Shown one piece after another: positions 1 through 12,212 of a DNA stretch of 64,000 nt (the stretch's first letter is position 1; the number at the start of each line of letters is the position of its first letter). The position numbers were made by a program, and so were the translations under genes. Location: assembly GCA_051961995.1 (NCBI GenBank), contig JBQCCR010000036.1, positions 7,400 through 71,399 of the forward strand, in the 5' to 3' direction. This stretch comes from 66-474 sp051961995 (GTDB lineage: Bacteria; Pseudomonadota; Gammaproteobacteria; Xanthomonadales; Rhodanobacteraceae). The notes under the pieces are model-generated. The model did no database searches, had not been told where the DNA came from, and saw only the letters and a list, made by a program, of their open reading frames with translations.

Positions 1-179
1 CAGGTCGCGCCGCTGACGATGCAGTGGTGCCTGGATTGCCATCGCGATCCGGAAAAGAACCTGCGCCCGCGCTCGCAAGTGTTCAGCATGACCTGGCGCG
101 CGAAAGACCCGCATGCGCTGGGCGAGCGGCTGATGCGCGAGTACCACATTGACACGCGACGGCTGACGGATTGTTCCGT

Positions 180-192
<13 letters not shown>
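1..192 (+). CDS. actA: Alternative complex III subunit ActA, C-terminal end (partial)
   Basis: The reading frame is open from the first base and ends with TGA at 190-192, leaving the last 63 residues. Two c-type heme motifs are visible, CLDCH near the start and CSVCH as almost the last residues. ActA of alternative complex III is a multiheme (usually pentaheme) cytochrome c that takes electrons from the quinol-oxidising core, and the next five genes are the remaining ACIII subunits in the usual order. The 5' part lies outside the window. The stop overlaps the start of actB. Confidence 0.85.
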
Positions 193-3298
<3,106 letters not shown>

Positions 3299-3302
<4 letters not shown>

Positions 3303-4684
3303 GCGCAGTCGTCCGTCACGATCCGACGCCCATGATCGCACCCGGCGAGGACGCGACCAGCATCAGCACCCGCATCAGCCATATCACGCTGCAGCGGCCG
3401 TTCGGCTGGATGTGGCTGGGCGGGTTGGCCGTCGCGGCGCTGCTGGCGATGCTGCTCACCGTCGGCATCTGCTGGCTGCTGTACGCCGGCGTCGGCATCT
3501 GGGGCCTGAACATCCCGGTCGCGTGGAGTTTCGCGATCGCCAATTACGTGTGGTGGATCGCGATCGGCATGGGCGGCACCTTCATCTCCGGCGCGATGTA
3601 CATCGCGCGGCAGCCATGGAGGAATTCGATCAACCGCTTCGCCGAGGCGATGACGGTGTTCGCGGTGTCGGTGTCGGGCATCTTTCCGATCCTGCACCTC
3701 GGCCGGCCGTGGTTCTTCTATTGGCTGTTCCCGTATCCGGACATGATGAACCTGTGGCCGCAATGGCGCAGTTCGCTGGAGTGGGACTTCTGGGCGATCC
3801 TCGCCTACCTGATCGTCTCGATCGCGTGGTGGTACGTCGGCATGTTGCCGGACCTCGCGACGCTGCGTGACCGCGCGCCGACGATCGTGCGCGCGCGTTT
3901 CTACGGGTTGCTGGCGCTCGGCTGGCGCGGCGAGGCGCGCCACTGGATGCGCTTCGAGAAATTGAACCTGATCACCGCTGCGCTGGCGGTGGTGCTGGTG
4001 TTCTCGGTGCACAGCATGGTCGCGCTGGATTTCTCCGAAGGCCTGGTACCGGGCTGGCACGAAACCATCTTTCCGCCGTTCTTCGTCGCAGGCGCGCTGT
4101 TCTCCGGTTTTGCGATGGTGCTGACGCTGGCGATCCCACTGCGCAAGGGGTTCCACCTGCACGCCTATCTCACCGACCGCCACATCGAGAACATCGCCAA
4201 GCTGATGCTCACGGCCGGACTGTTCGTGGACTACAGCTACTTCTCGGAAATCTTCACCGCGTTCTTCTCGATGGACACCTACGAAGTGGCGATGACCTGG
4301 CATCGCATCTTCGGTGCGTACGCGTGGGTGTTCTGGGGCACGATCCTGTTCAACGTCGTGCAGATCCAGTTGCTGTGGTTCAGGCGCGTTCGCCGCAATG
4401 CGGCGGCGGTGTTCGCGATCGCCGTGGGCGTGCTGATCGGCATGTGGCTGGAGCGCTTCCTGCTGGTCGTCACCAGTCTGTACGAAGACTTCATGCCTTC
4501 GGCCTGGGGCATGTTCTGGCCGACGTTCTGGGATCTCGCTTTCCTCGCGGGCTCCATCGGCCTTTTCTATTTCATGTTCCTGCTGTTCGTGCGCCTGTTG
4601 CCGGTGCTCTCGATGTTCGAGCTGCGCAAGCTGGCGCATCAGGCCGGCTGCGGCGCGGTCAGGCGCGGGGGCGAACTGCCGTGA
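3299..4684 (+). CDS. actC: Alternative complex III membrane subunit ActC (NrfD/PsrC family)
   Basis: A 461-residue polytopic membrane protein. Hydrophobic segments start near residue 45 and continue to the C-terminus, about ten in all, as in the NrfD/PsrC fold that binds quinol in ACIII. The N-terminus TLQRPFGWMWLGG and the inner segments with GRPWFFYWLFPYP and HSMVALDF are typical of ActC. The ATG overlaps the actB stop (ATGA), and the stop overlaps the GTG start of actD. It is a probable quinol-oxidising and proton-translocating core subunit; ActF further down is its paralogue. Confidence 0.92.
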
Positions 4685-5217
4685 ATGGCGGGCGCGTGCT
4701 CGGGTTGCTCGCGGAATTCGCGCAGGGCGATCAGCTGCGCGACGGCGCGCAACGCGCACGCGGCCAGGGCTACACGGTGATGGAAGCGTATTCGCCGATG
4801 CCGGTGGAGGGTCTCGCAGAACTCGTGCACACGCGCGGCACGCGCATTCCACTTTGGATGCTGCTGGGCGCGATCGGCGGTGGTGGTTTCACTTACTGGC
4901 TGGAATGGTATTCAGCGGCGGTGGATTATCCGATCAACGTCGGCGGTCGGCCGCTGTTCTCGTGGCCGGCCTTCATCCCGCCGGCACTGGAGATGACGAT
5001 CCTGTGGGCGGTGCTGGCCGGCGTGGCTGCGCTGCTGCTCGGCAGCCGCTTGCCGATGCTGCACCATCCGCTGTTCGACATCCGCGCCTTCGAGCGCGCC
5101 AGCAGCGACCGCTTCTTCCTGCTGTTGCGCGCCGAGGATCCGCAATTCGACCTGCAACGCACGCGCGCGTTCCTCGCCGCGCTCTCGCCGCTGACGGTCA
5201 GCGAGGTGAGGGAATGA
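4681..5217 (+). CDS. actD: Alternative complex III subunit ActD (DUF3341)
   Basis: A 178-residue protein starting at GTG 4681, which overlaps the actC stop as GTGA. The N-terminal 55 residues are soluble (GYTVMEAYSPMPVEGL is typical of DUF3341/ActD), followed by two membrane segments near residues 60-80 and 100-120, and a C-terminal soluble tail with DRFFLLL. ActD is a small two-helix structural subunit of ACIII. Its exact role in the complex is not known from sequence. Confidence 0.9.
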   Translation: MNGGRVLGLLAEFAQGDQLRDGAQRARGQGYTVMEAYSPMPVEGLAELVHTRGTRIPLWMLLGAIGGGGFTYWLEWYSAAVDYPINVGGRPLFSWPAFIPPALEMTILWAVLAGVAALLLGSRLPMLHHPLFDIRAFERASSDRFFLLLRAEDPQFDLQRTRAFLAALSPLTVSEVRE

Positions 5218-6074
5218 AAGTGCGCATCGCCGTGCTCGCGTGTGCCGTGCTGGCGCTCACCGGCTGCGAGCGTGGCATGCACGAGATGTACAACCAGCCG
5301 AAATACAAGCCGCTCACGCCCAGCCCGTTGTTCGCCGACGGCAATGCCTCGCGCCGGCAGGTCCCCGGCACCGTGCCGCGTTCGGCCGGCGCGCTCGCCG
5401 GGACCAGCAGCGGCAGGCTGGGACGTGTGACGGACGCGCACGCCGCCGGACCCGTCACCGGAGTGGATGCGCAAGGCAAGCCGCTGGCGCAGGGCGGTCC
5501 GGGCGCGCAAGCGGGTTACTCCAATCCGCTTCCGATCACACCGCAATTACTGCGTCGCGGGCAGCAGCGCTTCGACATCTATTGCGCGCCGTGCCACAGC
5601 CGTGCGGGCGACGGCGACGGCATGATCGCGCGGCGCGGTTTCCCGCATCCGCCGAGCTATCACACAGACGCGCTGCGCAACGCGCCGGACAGTCATTTCT
5701 ACGATGTGATCACGGACGGCTACGGCGCGATGTTTGCGTATGCCGACCGCGTCAGCCCGCACGACCGCTGGGCGATCGTGGCCTACATCCGCGCGCTGCA
5801 ATTGAGCCAGCACGCGCCGGCTTCGGAACTGAGCAGAGAGGATTGGGAGAAACTCAACGGCGGCGCGGCGCGTGCTTTGAACCCCTCTCCCCCCGCGAGA
5901 GGGGCAGGGGTGAGGGTTCGGTACGCAGCGGAACCGGCAGGTGCAGCCGAATCCTCACCCGCCCCGTCTTGTGTGCCTGCGAAAGGGTCGAGTCAAACCT
6001 GCACCCGGTGGGCACAGAGGCCGGGGCACCCTCTCCCGAAGGGAGAGGGGAAAAAGCCCGGAGCCATGCAATGA
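5214..6074 (+). CDS. actE: Alternative complex III monoheme cytochrome c lipoprotein ActE, extended by a repeat
   Basis: A 286-residue protein with a signal peptide ending in a lipobox (LALTGC, Cys near residue 17) and a single heme motif CAPCH at residues 124-128. The family sequence MYNQPKYKPL follows the lipobox. ActE is a periplasmic lipid-anchored cytochrome c in ACIII. The domain appears complete by about residue 220 (DWEKLNGGA). The last 60 or so residues (starting ALNPSPPARG, ending GHPLPKGEGKK) are translated from a palindromic repeat at 5880-6062 and are unlike any cytochrome. The stop overlaps actF as ATGA. Confidence 0.88.
   Translation: MKVRIAVLACAVLALTGCERGMHEMYNQPKYKPLTPSPLFADGNASRRQVPGTVPRSAGALAGTSSGRLGRVTDAHAAGPVTGVDAQGKPLAQGGPGAQAGYSNPLPITPQLLRRGQQRFDIYCAPCHSRAGDGDGMIARRGFPHPPSYHTDALRNAPDSHFYDVITDGYGAMFAYADRVSPHDRWAIVAYIRALQLSQHAPASELSREDWEKLNGGAARALNPSPPARGAGVRVRYAAEPAGAAESSPAPSCVPAKGSSQTCTRWAQRPGHPLPKGEGKKPGAMQ
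5880..6062 (+). repeat. Compound palindromic repeat fused to the 3' end of actE
   Basis: About 180 bp with nested inverted repeats: cccctct 5882-5888 with agagggg 5898-5904, gtgagggttcgg 5910-5921 with ccgaatcctcac 5947-5958 (one mismatch), and a perfect ccctctccc/gggagaggg hairpin at 6029-6049 with a GAA loop. Elements of this look are usually intergenic in xanthomonads and pseudomonads. Here the element is open in the actE frame and ends 8 bases before the actF start. Confidence 0.75.
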
Positions 6075-7201
6075 GCGCCTGGCTCCCACGCACGCGCCGG
6101 CAATGGCTCGCATTGGTGATCGGCGTGCTGGCGCTGGTCGCGTGCCTGCTGCTGGGCTTGTTCCGCGATCCGCGGCAGACGCTGCTCTCGTACCTGTTCG
6201 CGTTCTTCTTCTTCACCGGGTTGTCGGTCGGCAGCCTGGCGTTGCTGATGGTGCATACGCTCACCGGCGGCGCCTGGGGCTGGTACATCCGCGCGCCGCT
6301 GCTGGCCGCCGCGCGCGCGCTGCCGCTGATGGCGGTCGCGCTGATCCCGATCCTGCTTTGCCTGCACACCTTATATATGTGGGCGCAGCCGGCCGCGCTG
6401 GTGCACGATCCCGTGCTGCGCCAACAGAGCTGGTATCTCGCGACCGCGTTCTTCGTGATCCGCAGCGTGGCGTACTTCGCGTTGTGGATCGGCTGGCTGT
6501 TCGCATTCACGCGCAACCTGGACGACCCGCTGCGCGCGCCGCGCTGGGCGGCATCCGGCCTGATCGTGTACGCGCTGACCTCGCTGACCGCCTCGGTGGA
6601 CTGGGTGGTGTCGCTGACGCCGCACTGGCACTCGTCCACGTTCGGGATGATGGTCGGCACCGGCTGGATATTGGCCGCCATGGCGCTGGCGGTGGCGGTT
6701 GCGACGCGTGCGCACGATCCGGGTGACGTCGCGACCTCCGCGCTGCACGATCTCGGCGGCCTGCTGATGGCGCTGGTGCTGGCGTGGTCGTACCTCGCCT
6801 TCATGCAGTACCTCACGATCTGGATCGCCGATCTGCCGGACGAGAACAGTTGGTACATCCCGCGCACGCTGACGAGCTGGCGCTGGCTCGCCTGGTTCCT
6901 GATCGCCTTCCACTTCCTGATCCCGTTCGTGCTGCTGCTTTCGCGTGGCGCCAAACGCCGCCGGCTGTGGATGCGTAATCTCGCGATGATGCTGGTGGCC
7001 GCCAACCTCGCCGATGCGTTCTGGCTGGTCGTGCCGAGCTTCCGCGCGCACGGGTTCGCGCTGCGCTGGAGCAACCTTTTTGCACCGCTGGGACTGGGCG
7101 CGCTGTGGTGGTGCGCGTACGCGGGGCAGTTGCGCGTGGCGCGCGCGGCGATGCCGGCGCGGTTCGAAGACGCGCTGGCGATGGAGCGGACCGATGGCTG
7201 A
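6071..7201 (+). CDS. actF: Alternative complex III membrane subunit ActF (NrfD-like)
   Basis: A 376-residue integral membrane protein with about ten hydrophobic segments, paralogous in fold to ActC. Segments such as SLTASVDWVVSLTPHWHSSTFG and FAPLGLGALWWCAYAGQL occur in ActF proteins. The ATG overlaps the actE stop (ATGA), and the stop overlaps the next start by 8 bases. In known ACIII structures ActC and ActF together form the membrane core. Confidence 0.9.
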   Translation: MSAWLPRTRRQWLALVIGVLALVACLLLGLFRDPRQTLLSYLFAFFFFTGLSVGSLALLMVHTLTGGAWGWYIRAPLLAAARALPLMAVALIPILLCLHTLYMWAQPAALVHDPVLRQQSWYLATAFFVIRSVAYFALWIGWLFAFTRNLDDPLRAPRWAASGLIVYALTSLTASVDWVVSLTPHWHSSTFGMMVGTGWILAAMALAVAVATRAHDPGDVATSALHDLGGLLMALVLAWSYLAFMQYLTIWIADLPDENSWYIPRTLTSWRWLAWFLIAFHFLIPFVLLLSRGAKRRRLWMRNLAMMLVAANLADAFWLVVPSFRAHGFALRWSNLFAPLGLGALWWCAYAGQLRVARAAMPARFEDALAMERTDG

Positions 7202-7589
7202 GCACGAACATCCGTTCGGCCACGAGCCCTCTGCCATCGCCACGCGGCGCGTGCTGGCGACCGGCGGCGTGCTGGCGCTGACCGTGATCGGCGTGGTGAT
7301 CGTGCTGCACTTCGCGCTGCGCGACGTGGTGATGCCGTATCACGCGCAAGTGGCGATCCGCCCGGCGCCGATTCCGCCGCCTCCGCGGCTGCAAGCCTCG
7401 CCGGGAGAAGACCTCGCGCGGTTCCGCGCGGAGAAGGCGCGGCTGCTGTCGTCTTACGCGTGGACGGATGCTTCGCACCGCTATGCACGCATCCCGATCG
7501 AGCGTGCGATGGAGATTTACGTGCAGCAGCGCGCGCCCGCGAAAGCGGGCAGCGCACCTGCGACGGCTTCGAGCAGAGCACGACCGTGA
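7194..7589 (+). CDS. Small single-span membrane protein of the ACIII operon
   Basis: A 131-residue protein with a cytoplasmic N-terminus rich in His and Glu, one membrane segment at about residues 20-42, a proline-rich stretch (PAPIPPPPRLQ) and the motif SYAWTDASHRYARIPIERAM. The last motif resembles small proteins found next to ACIII or cytochrome oxidase genes in several phyla, but I cannot name the family. It overlaps actF by 8 bases and the SCO gene by GTGA, so it is translated with the complex. A structural or assembly role is inferred from position alone. Confidence 0.75.
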   Translation: MAEHEHPFGHEPSAIATRRVLATGGVLALTVIGVVIVLHFALRDVVMPYHAQVAIRPAPIPPPPRLQASPGEDLARFRAEKARLLSSYAWTDASHRYARIPIERAMEIYVQQRAPAKAGSAPATASSRARP

Positions 7590-8425
7590 GCAGTCGCAAT
7601 GCCATGCGGTGTTGGCTCGCGATCTGCGCATTGACGCTTTTGGCGGACGCCAGCTTTGCGCAGACGCAAACCCACCTGCGCGCGCCGCCGGACCTGTTGC
7701 AACGCGTGGGTTTCGACCAGAACCTGGGGCGCCAGGTGCCGCTGGATGCGCGTTTCCGCGAAGCCGATGGCGCGAGCGTGTCCTTGCGCGAACTGCTGCA
7801 CGACAAACCCGCGCTGCTGGTACCGGGCTACTTCGACTGCAGGAACATCTGCTCCGTGGTGCGCTCGGGCGTGGCGAATGCGGTGCGTCTAAGCGGATTG
7901 AAACCGGGCGGGCAGTTCAACGTGGTGCTGGTCAGCATTGATCCGAAGGAAACGCCGGCCGACGCGCGCCGCGCGCAGAGCCACGACGCGCTGGCGCATC
8001 CGGGCGCAGGCATCGCTCGCTGGCATTACCTGACGGGTGCGCAAAGCGACATCGCGCCTCTGATGCACGCGATCGGCTTTCGCTATTTCCTCGACCGGCG
8101 CGACGATCAATACGCGCATGCGACCGGCATCGTGCTGCTCACGCCGCAGGGCCGCGTCACGCAATACCTGTTCGGCGTGCAGTTCGCGCCGGAAACATTG
8201 CGCCTTGCGCTGGTGGATGCGTCGCAGGGCCAGGTCGGCAACATCGTCGATCGCCTGCTGTTGCTGTGCTGCGCCTACGACGTCAGCACCGGTCGCTACA
8301 CGCTGCTGATCCATCGCGTGATGCAGGGGCTTGGCATCACCAGCGCACTCGCGCTGTGCGGATGGATCCTCGTCTTGCGTCGCGGCGAATTGAAGCGCGC
8401 GCGCAACCATGGAGTCGCGCGATGA
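7586..8425 (+). CDS. SCO1/SenC family copper chaperone for cytochrome c oxidase
   Basis: A 279-residue protein from GTG 7586 (alternative ATG 7604) with a signal peptide ending near SFAQT, a thioredoxin-like domain and the copper-binding set CRNIC (Cys85, Cys89) and His178 in the motif YAHATG. SCO proteins deliver copper to the CuA site of subunit II, which is encoded next. An unusual C-terminal membrane segment (about residues 245-268) would anchor the domain in the inner membrane from its far end. It overlaps ctaC by ATGA. Confidence 0.9.
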   Translation: MSSRNAMRCWLAICALTLLADASFAQTQTHLRAPPDLLQRVGFDQNLGRQVPLDARFREADGASVSLRELLHDKPALLVPGYFDCRNICSVVRSGVANAVRLSGLKPGGQFNVVLVSIDPKETPADARRAQSHDALAHPGAGIARWHYLTGAQSDIAPLMHAIGFRYFLDRRDDQYAHATGIVLLTPQGRVTQYLFGVQFAPETLRLALVDASQGQVGNIVDRLLLLCCAYDVSTGRYTLLIHRVMQGLGITSALALCGWILVLRRGELKRARNHGVAR

Positions 8426-9411
8426 ACAGCGGCTTCCAGTGGTACCTGCCCGCCGCGTCCAGTTTGTCAGGACCGCTGGATGCGCTGTGGTGGGCGATGG
8501 TCGGCTTGTGCAGTTTCGTTGCGATCGGCGTGTTCGTGGTGATGTGGGTGTTCTGCATCCGCTACCGCCGCGGCAACAGGAACATTGATCGCACGCTCAG
8601 CCACGGCACTACGCCGATCGAACTCGCCTGGACGCTGGTGCCGTTCGTGCTGTTCCTCGGCATGTTCGTGTGGAGCCTGTTCCTGTTCGTGCGCATCAAC
8701 ACGCCGCCGTCGAACGCGCAGACGGTCTACGTCGTCGCCAAGCAGTGGATGTGGAAGGTGCAGCATGCGGGCGGCCAGCGCGAGATCAACGCACTGCACG
8801 TGCCGCTGGGGCAGCCGGTCCGCCTGACCATGACTTCGCAGGACGTGATCCACGATTTCTACGTGCCCGCATTCCGGGTGAAGCAGGACATCCTGCCCGG
8901 CCGCTACACGCAGTTGTGGTTCGAGCCGACGCAACTCGGTACGTTCCACCTGGAGTGCGCCGAATACTGCGGACTGGATCATTCGAAGATGGGTGGGCTG
9001 GTCACGGTGATGCGACCGGCCGATTACGCGCGCTGGCTGGAGGGCCACGCCGGGCCGCTGTCACTCGCGGTGCAAGGCGAAGCGCTGTTCCGCGCGAAGG
9101 GCTGCAGCGGCTGCCACGGCGCGAACGCGTCGGTGCACGCGCCGGACCTGGACGGCCTCTATGGTCGCGTCGTGCATCTGTCGGACGGCAGCAGCGTGGT
9201 GGCGGATGCGCGCTACATCCGCGATTCGATCCTGCAGCCGGCCAGGCAGGTGGTCGCCGGCTACGCGCCGATCATGCCTTCGTTCCAGGGCCAGCTGAGC
9301 GAAGAGGAATTGATTGATCTGGTGGCGTATCTGAAGTCCACCACGGCGGCGGCAGGAGCGCCGCCCGGCACCGCCACGGAGAGCACGCGCGATGAACGCG
9401 AACGTCATTGA
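8422..9411 (+). CDS. ctaC: Cytochrome c oxidase subunit II with fused cytochrome c (caa3 type)
   Basis: A 329-residue protein with two N-terminal membrane segments (about residues 20-48 and 66-92), a cupredoxin domain and a C-terminal cytochrome c domain. All CuA ligands are present: His144, Cys179, Glu181, Cys183, His187 and Met190 within HLECAEYCGLDHSKM. The heme motif CSGCH is at residues 228-232. The fused heme domain defines a caa3-type oxidase able to accept electrons directly from a cytochrome or ACIII. It overlaps ctaD by 20 bases. Confidence 0.95.
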   Translation: MNSGFQWYLPAASSLSGPLDALWWAMVGLCSFVAIGVFVVMWVFCIRYRRGNRNIDRTLSHGTTPIELAWTLVPFVLFLGMFVWSLFLFVRINTPPSNAQTVYVVAKQWMWKVQHAGGQREINALHVPLGQPVRLTMTSQDVIHDFYVPAFRVKQDILPGRYTQLWFEPTQLGTFHLECAEYCGLDHSKMGGLVTVMRPADYARWLEGHAGPLSLAVQGEALFRAKGCSGCHGANASVHAPDLDGLYGRVVHLSDGSSVVADARYIRDSILQPARQVVAGYAPIMPSFQGQLSEEELIDLVAYLKSTTAAAGAPPGTATESTRDERERH

Positions 9412-11005
9412 CGCCGGCGCCATGCCGCCAAGTTTCCTCGATCGCGACTACGGCCTGTGGGCGTGGCTTACCACCCACGACCACAAGCGCATCGCGATCC
9501 TGTACGCGATCGGCATCACCTTCTTCTTCTTCCTCGGCGGGATCGCCGCGACCATGATCCGGCTGGATCTCGCCACGCCCGACGGCGCGATCATGAGCGC
9601 GGAAACCTACAACAAGACCTTCACCTTCCACGGCGTGGTGATGGTCTGGTTCTTCCTGATCCCCTCCATTCCGACCACGCTCGGCAATTTCCTGCTGCCG
9701 TTGATGATCGGTGCGCGCGACGTGGCGTTCCCGCGCCTGAACCTCGCGAGCTGGTACCTCTACATCATCGGCGGGCTGTTCACCCTCTGCGCGCTGCTGA
9801 TGGGCGGCGTGGACACCGGCTGGACGTTCTACACGCCGTTCTCGACGATGTTCTCCAACAGCAACGTGTTCCTGGTGATCGTCGGCGTGTTCGTCACCGG
9901 CTTCTCGACGATCTTCACCGGCATCAACTTCATCGTCACCACGCACACGCTGCGCATGCCGGGCATGAGCTGGTTCAAGCTGCCGCTGTTCGTGTGGGCG
10001 ATGTACGCCGTCAGCCTGGTGATGGTGCTGGCGACGCCGGTGCTGGCGATGACGCTGGCACTGATCGGGCTGGAACGCGGCCTGGGCGTGGGCGTGTTCG
10101 ATCCCGCGCTGGGCGGCGATCCGCTGCTGTTCCAGCACCTGTTCTGGTTCTACTCGCATCCGGCGGTGTACATCATGATCCTGCCGGCGATGGGCCTGGT
10201 CAGCGAAGTGATCCCGTGCTTCGCGCGGCGCCGGATCTTCGGGTACCGCTTCATGGTGTACGCGATCATCGGCATTTCGGTGATCGGTTTCCTGGTGTGG
10301 GGCCATCACATGTTCGTCGCCGGCATGTCGGTGTATGCCAGCCTGATCTTCTCGATCTTGAGCTTCATGGTCGCCGTGCCCTCGGCGATCAAGGTGTTCA
10401 ACTGGACCGCGACCCTGCACCGCGGCTCGATCAGTTTCGAAGCGCCGATGCTGTACGCGCTCGGCTTCGTCGGGTTGTTCATGCTGGGCGGCATGACCGG
10501 ACTGTTCCTCGCCGAACCCGCGCTGGACGTGCCGCTCACCGATACGTATTTCGTGATCGCGCACTTCCACTACGTGATGGTCGGCGGCTCGGTGATGGCG
10601 TATCTGGCCGGCATCCATTACTGGTGGCCGAAGATCACCGGGCGGCTGTATTCGGAACCGCTGGCGAAGTTCGCCGCGATCCTGATGTTCATCGGCTTCA
10701 ACCTGACCTTCTTCCCGCAGTACATCCTCGGCTGGGAGGGCATGCCGCGCCGCTATCACTCCTACCTGCCGCAGTTCCAGGTGTTGAACGTCCTGTCCTC
10801 CGCAGGCGCTTCGATCCTGGCGATCGCCTACCTGCTGCCGCTGCTGTATCTGGGCTGGTCGCTGTTCCGCGGCGCGCCTGCCGGCGACAACCCGTGGGAC
10901 GCGCGCGGGCTGGAATGGCAAACCACTTCGCCGCCGCCGAAGGAAAACTTCATCACCATGCCGGTGGTGCAGGAGCCTTATGCCTACCGGGAGCCGGCAC
11001 CATGA
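9392..11005 (+). CDS. ctaD: Cytochrome c oxidase subunit I (A2-type heme-copper oxidase)
   Basis: A 537-residue protein with about 12 membrane segments that carries the binuclear heme-copper centre. The CuB/tyrosine motif reads YSHPAVY (residues 254-260). The glutamate of A1 oxidases (GHPEVY) is absent and the YS pair that marks A2 oxidases is present. Conserved GHHMF and HFHYVMVGG supply further metal ligands. Oxygen is reduced to water with proton pumping. An A2-type caa3 next to ACIII recalls the arrangement known in Rhodothermus. Confidence 0.96.
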   Translation: MNANVIDAGAMPPSFLDRDYGLWAWLTTHDHKRIAILYAIGITFFFFLGGIAATMIRLDLATPDGAIMSAETYNKTFTFHGVVMVWFFLIPSIPTTLGNFLLPLMIGARDVAFPRLNLASWYLYIIGGLFTLCALLMGGVDTGWTFYTPFSTMFSNSNVFLVIVGVFVTGFSTIFTGINFIVTTHTLRMPGMSWFKLPLFVWAMYAVSLVMVLATPVLAMTLALIGLERGLGVGVFDPALGGDPLLFQHLFWFYSHPAVYIMILPAMGLVSEVIPCFARRRIFGYRFMVYAIIGISVIGFLVWGHHMFVAGMSVYASLIFSILSFMVAVPSAIKVFNWTATLHRGSISFEAPMLYALGFVGLFMLGGMTGLFLAEPALDVPLTDTYFVIAHFHYVMVGGSVMAYLAGIHYWWPKITGRLYSEPLAKFAAILMFIGFNLTFFPQYILGWEGMPRRYHSYLPQFQVLNVLSSAGASILAIAYLLPLLYLGWSLFRGAPAGDNPWDARGLEWQTTSPPPKENFITMPVVQEPYAYREPAP

Positions 11006-11667
11006 GTTCGAACCTCGCCGACCTGCGCGAACGCGGACTGCTGGAGGAGCAGTACGACGACCCGCTGCAGCAGCGCGAAGCCGCCACGCTGGGGATGTGG
11101 GTGTTCCTGAGCACGGAGATCCTGTTCTTCGGCGTGCTGTTCGCCAGCTACACGATCTGCCGGGTGCTGTATCCGCACGGGTTCGCCGCGGCGAGCCGCG
11201 AAACCGACATGCTGCTGGGTTCGATCGAAACCGCGGTGCTGCTGGTGAGCAGCTCCTTCGCCGCGCTCGCCGTGCGCGCGATCAAGCTGGACCAGCGCAG
11301 GCTCGCCGCGTGGCTGCTGGCCGGCACCGCGGCGCTGGGCGTCACCTTCCTGACGATGCACGGCTTCGAATACGACAAGGAATACACCGAACATCTGATC
11401 CCCGGCTTGAACTTCGCGCGCAGCGGACCCTATGCGCGCGCGATCGAACTGTTCTACTGCCTGTACTACTTCATCACCGGGTTCCACTCGCTGCACGTGC
11501 TGGTCGGCGCCGGCCTGCTCGGCACGCTGGCGGTGCGGGTTGCGCGCGGCAGCTACGGTCCCGAGCGCTTCACGACGCTGGAACTGTCCGCGCTGTACTG
11601 GCACCTGGTGGACATCGTCTGGATCTTCGTCTATCCGCTGATCTACCTGGTGGGGCGTGCCACATGA
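11002..11667 (+). CDS. ctaE: Cytochrome c oxidase subunit III
   Basis: A 221-residue membrane protein with five hydrophobic segments. The motifs GMWVFLSTEILFFG, GLNFARSG, GFHSLHVLVG and YWHLVDIVWIFVYPLIYL are typical of subunit III of heme-copper oxidases. The ATG overlaps the ctaD stop and the stop overlaps ctaF, both as ATGA. It stabilises subunit I. Confidence 0.95.
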   Translation: MSSNLADLRERGLLEEQYDDPLQQREAATLGMWVFLSTEILFFGVLFASYTICRVLYPHGFAAASRETDMLLGSIETAVLLVSSSFAALAVRAIKLDQRRLAAWLLAGTAALGVTFLTMHGFEYDKEYTEHLIPGLNFARSGPYARAIELFYCLYYFITGFHSLHVLVGAGLLGTLAVRVARGSYGPERFTTLELSALYWHLVDIVWIFVYPLIYLVGRAT

Positions 11668-12017
11668 ACGTCGTCCGCACGCCACCGCCTGCGCATGCAC
11701 GCGAAGAGGCGCGCAAGGATCCTTCCGCGCACATCACGCCGGTGTGGCACTACCTGCTGGTGCTGGCGACGCTGTTGCTGTTGCTGCTGGCAAGCGCGCT
11801 GAGCGCGCTGGTGCCGTTGGGCTACTGGAACACCATCATCAATCTCGGCATTTCCTGCATCAAGACCCTGCTGGTGATGCTGTTCTTCATGCACGAAACC
11901 GAGGCGCGCAGGCTGACGCGCACCACTTCCGCGCTGGGTTTCGTGTGGCTGACGATCCTGATCGGATTGACGCTGGCGGATTTCCTGTCGCGCGCTTACG
12001 TGCCGGCGCCGTGGTGA
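11664..12017 (+). CDS. ctaF: Cytochrome c oxidase subunit IV-like protein
   Basis: A 117-residue protein with three membrane segments (about residues 28-48, 54-74 and 88-108) and the FFMHETEARRLTR loop typical of prokaryotic subunit IV (COX4_pro family). It is the last gene of the overlapping operon. After it the first true intergenic region of the window begins. Confidence 0.88.
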   Translation: MNVVRTPPPAHAREEARKDPSAHITPVWHYLLVLATLLLLLLASALSALVPLGYWNTIINLGISCIKTLLVMLFFMHETEARRLTRTTSALGFVWLTILIGLTLADFLSRAYVPAPW

Positions 12018-12035
12018 AAGCAGATGCGCACAAGC

Positions 12036-12106
12036 AGCCATCCCTGGTGCGGCTTCCGATCGGCATCCCTGCCTCACCCGAAACTTCTGCACGCGCAGAA
12101 GTTTCG
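12036..12106 (-). repeat. Palindrome-plus-tail repeat, also a possible terminator of the act-cta operon
   Basis: A perfect 12-bp inverted repeat at 12079-12090 and 12095-12106 with a 4-base loop is followed, on the minus strand, by a tail containing gaggcagggatgccgatcgg. Nearly the same tail follows a different palindrome at 56763-56845. No U-run follows the stem, so intrinsic termination is only possible, not shown. The rest of 12018-12212 holds nothing else recognisable except the ribosome binding site of the next gene. Confidence 0.55.
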
Positions 12107-12212
12107 ACTTGCGCTCCGGCGTCGCACGAGCTGCCTTCGCTCGCGACGCTTCGCGAAGATCCATGCACTACCCCGGTCGTCGATCGCCTGATCTCAGAGA
12201 ATGAGGTGAATC

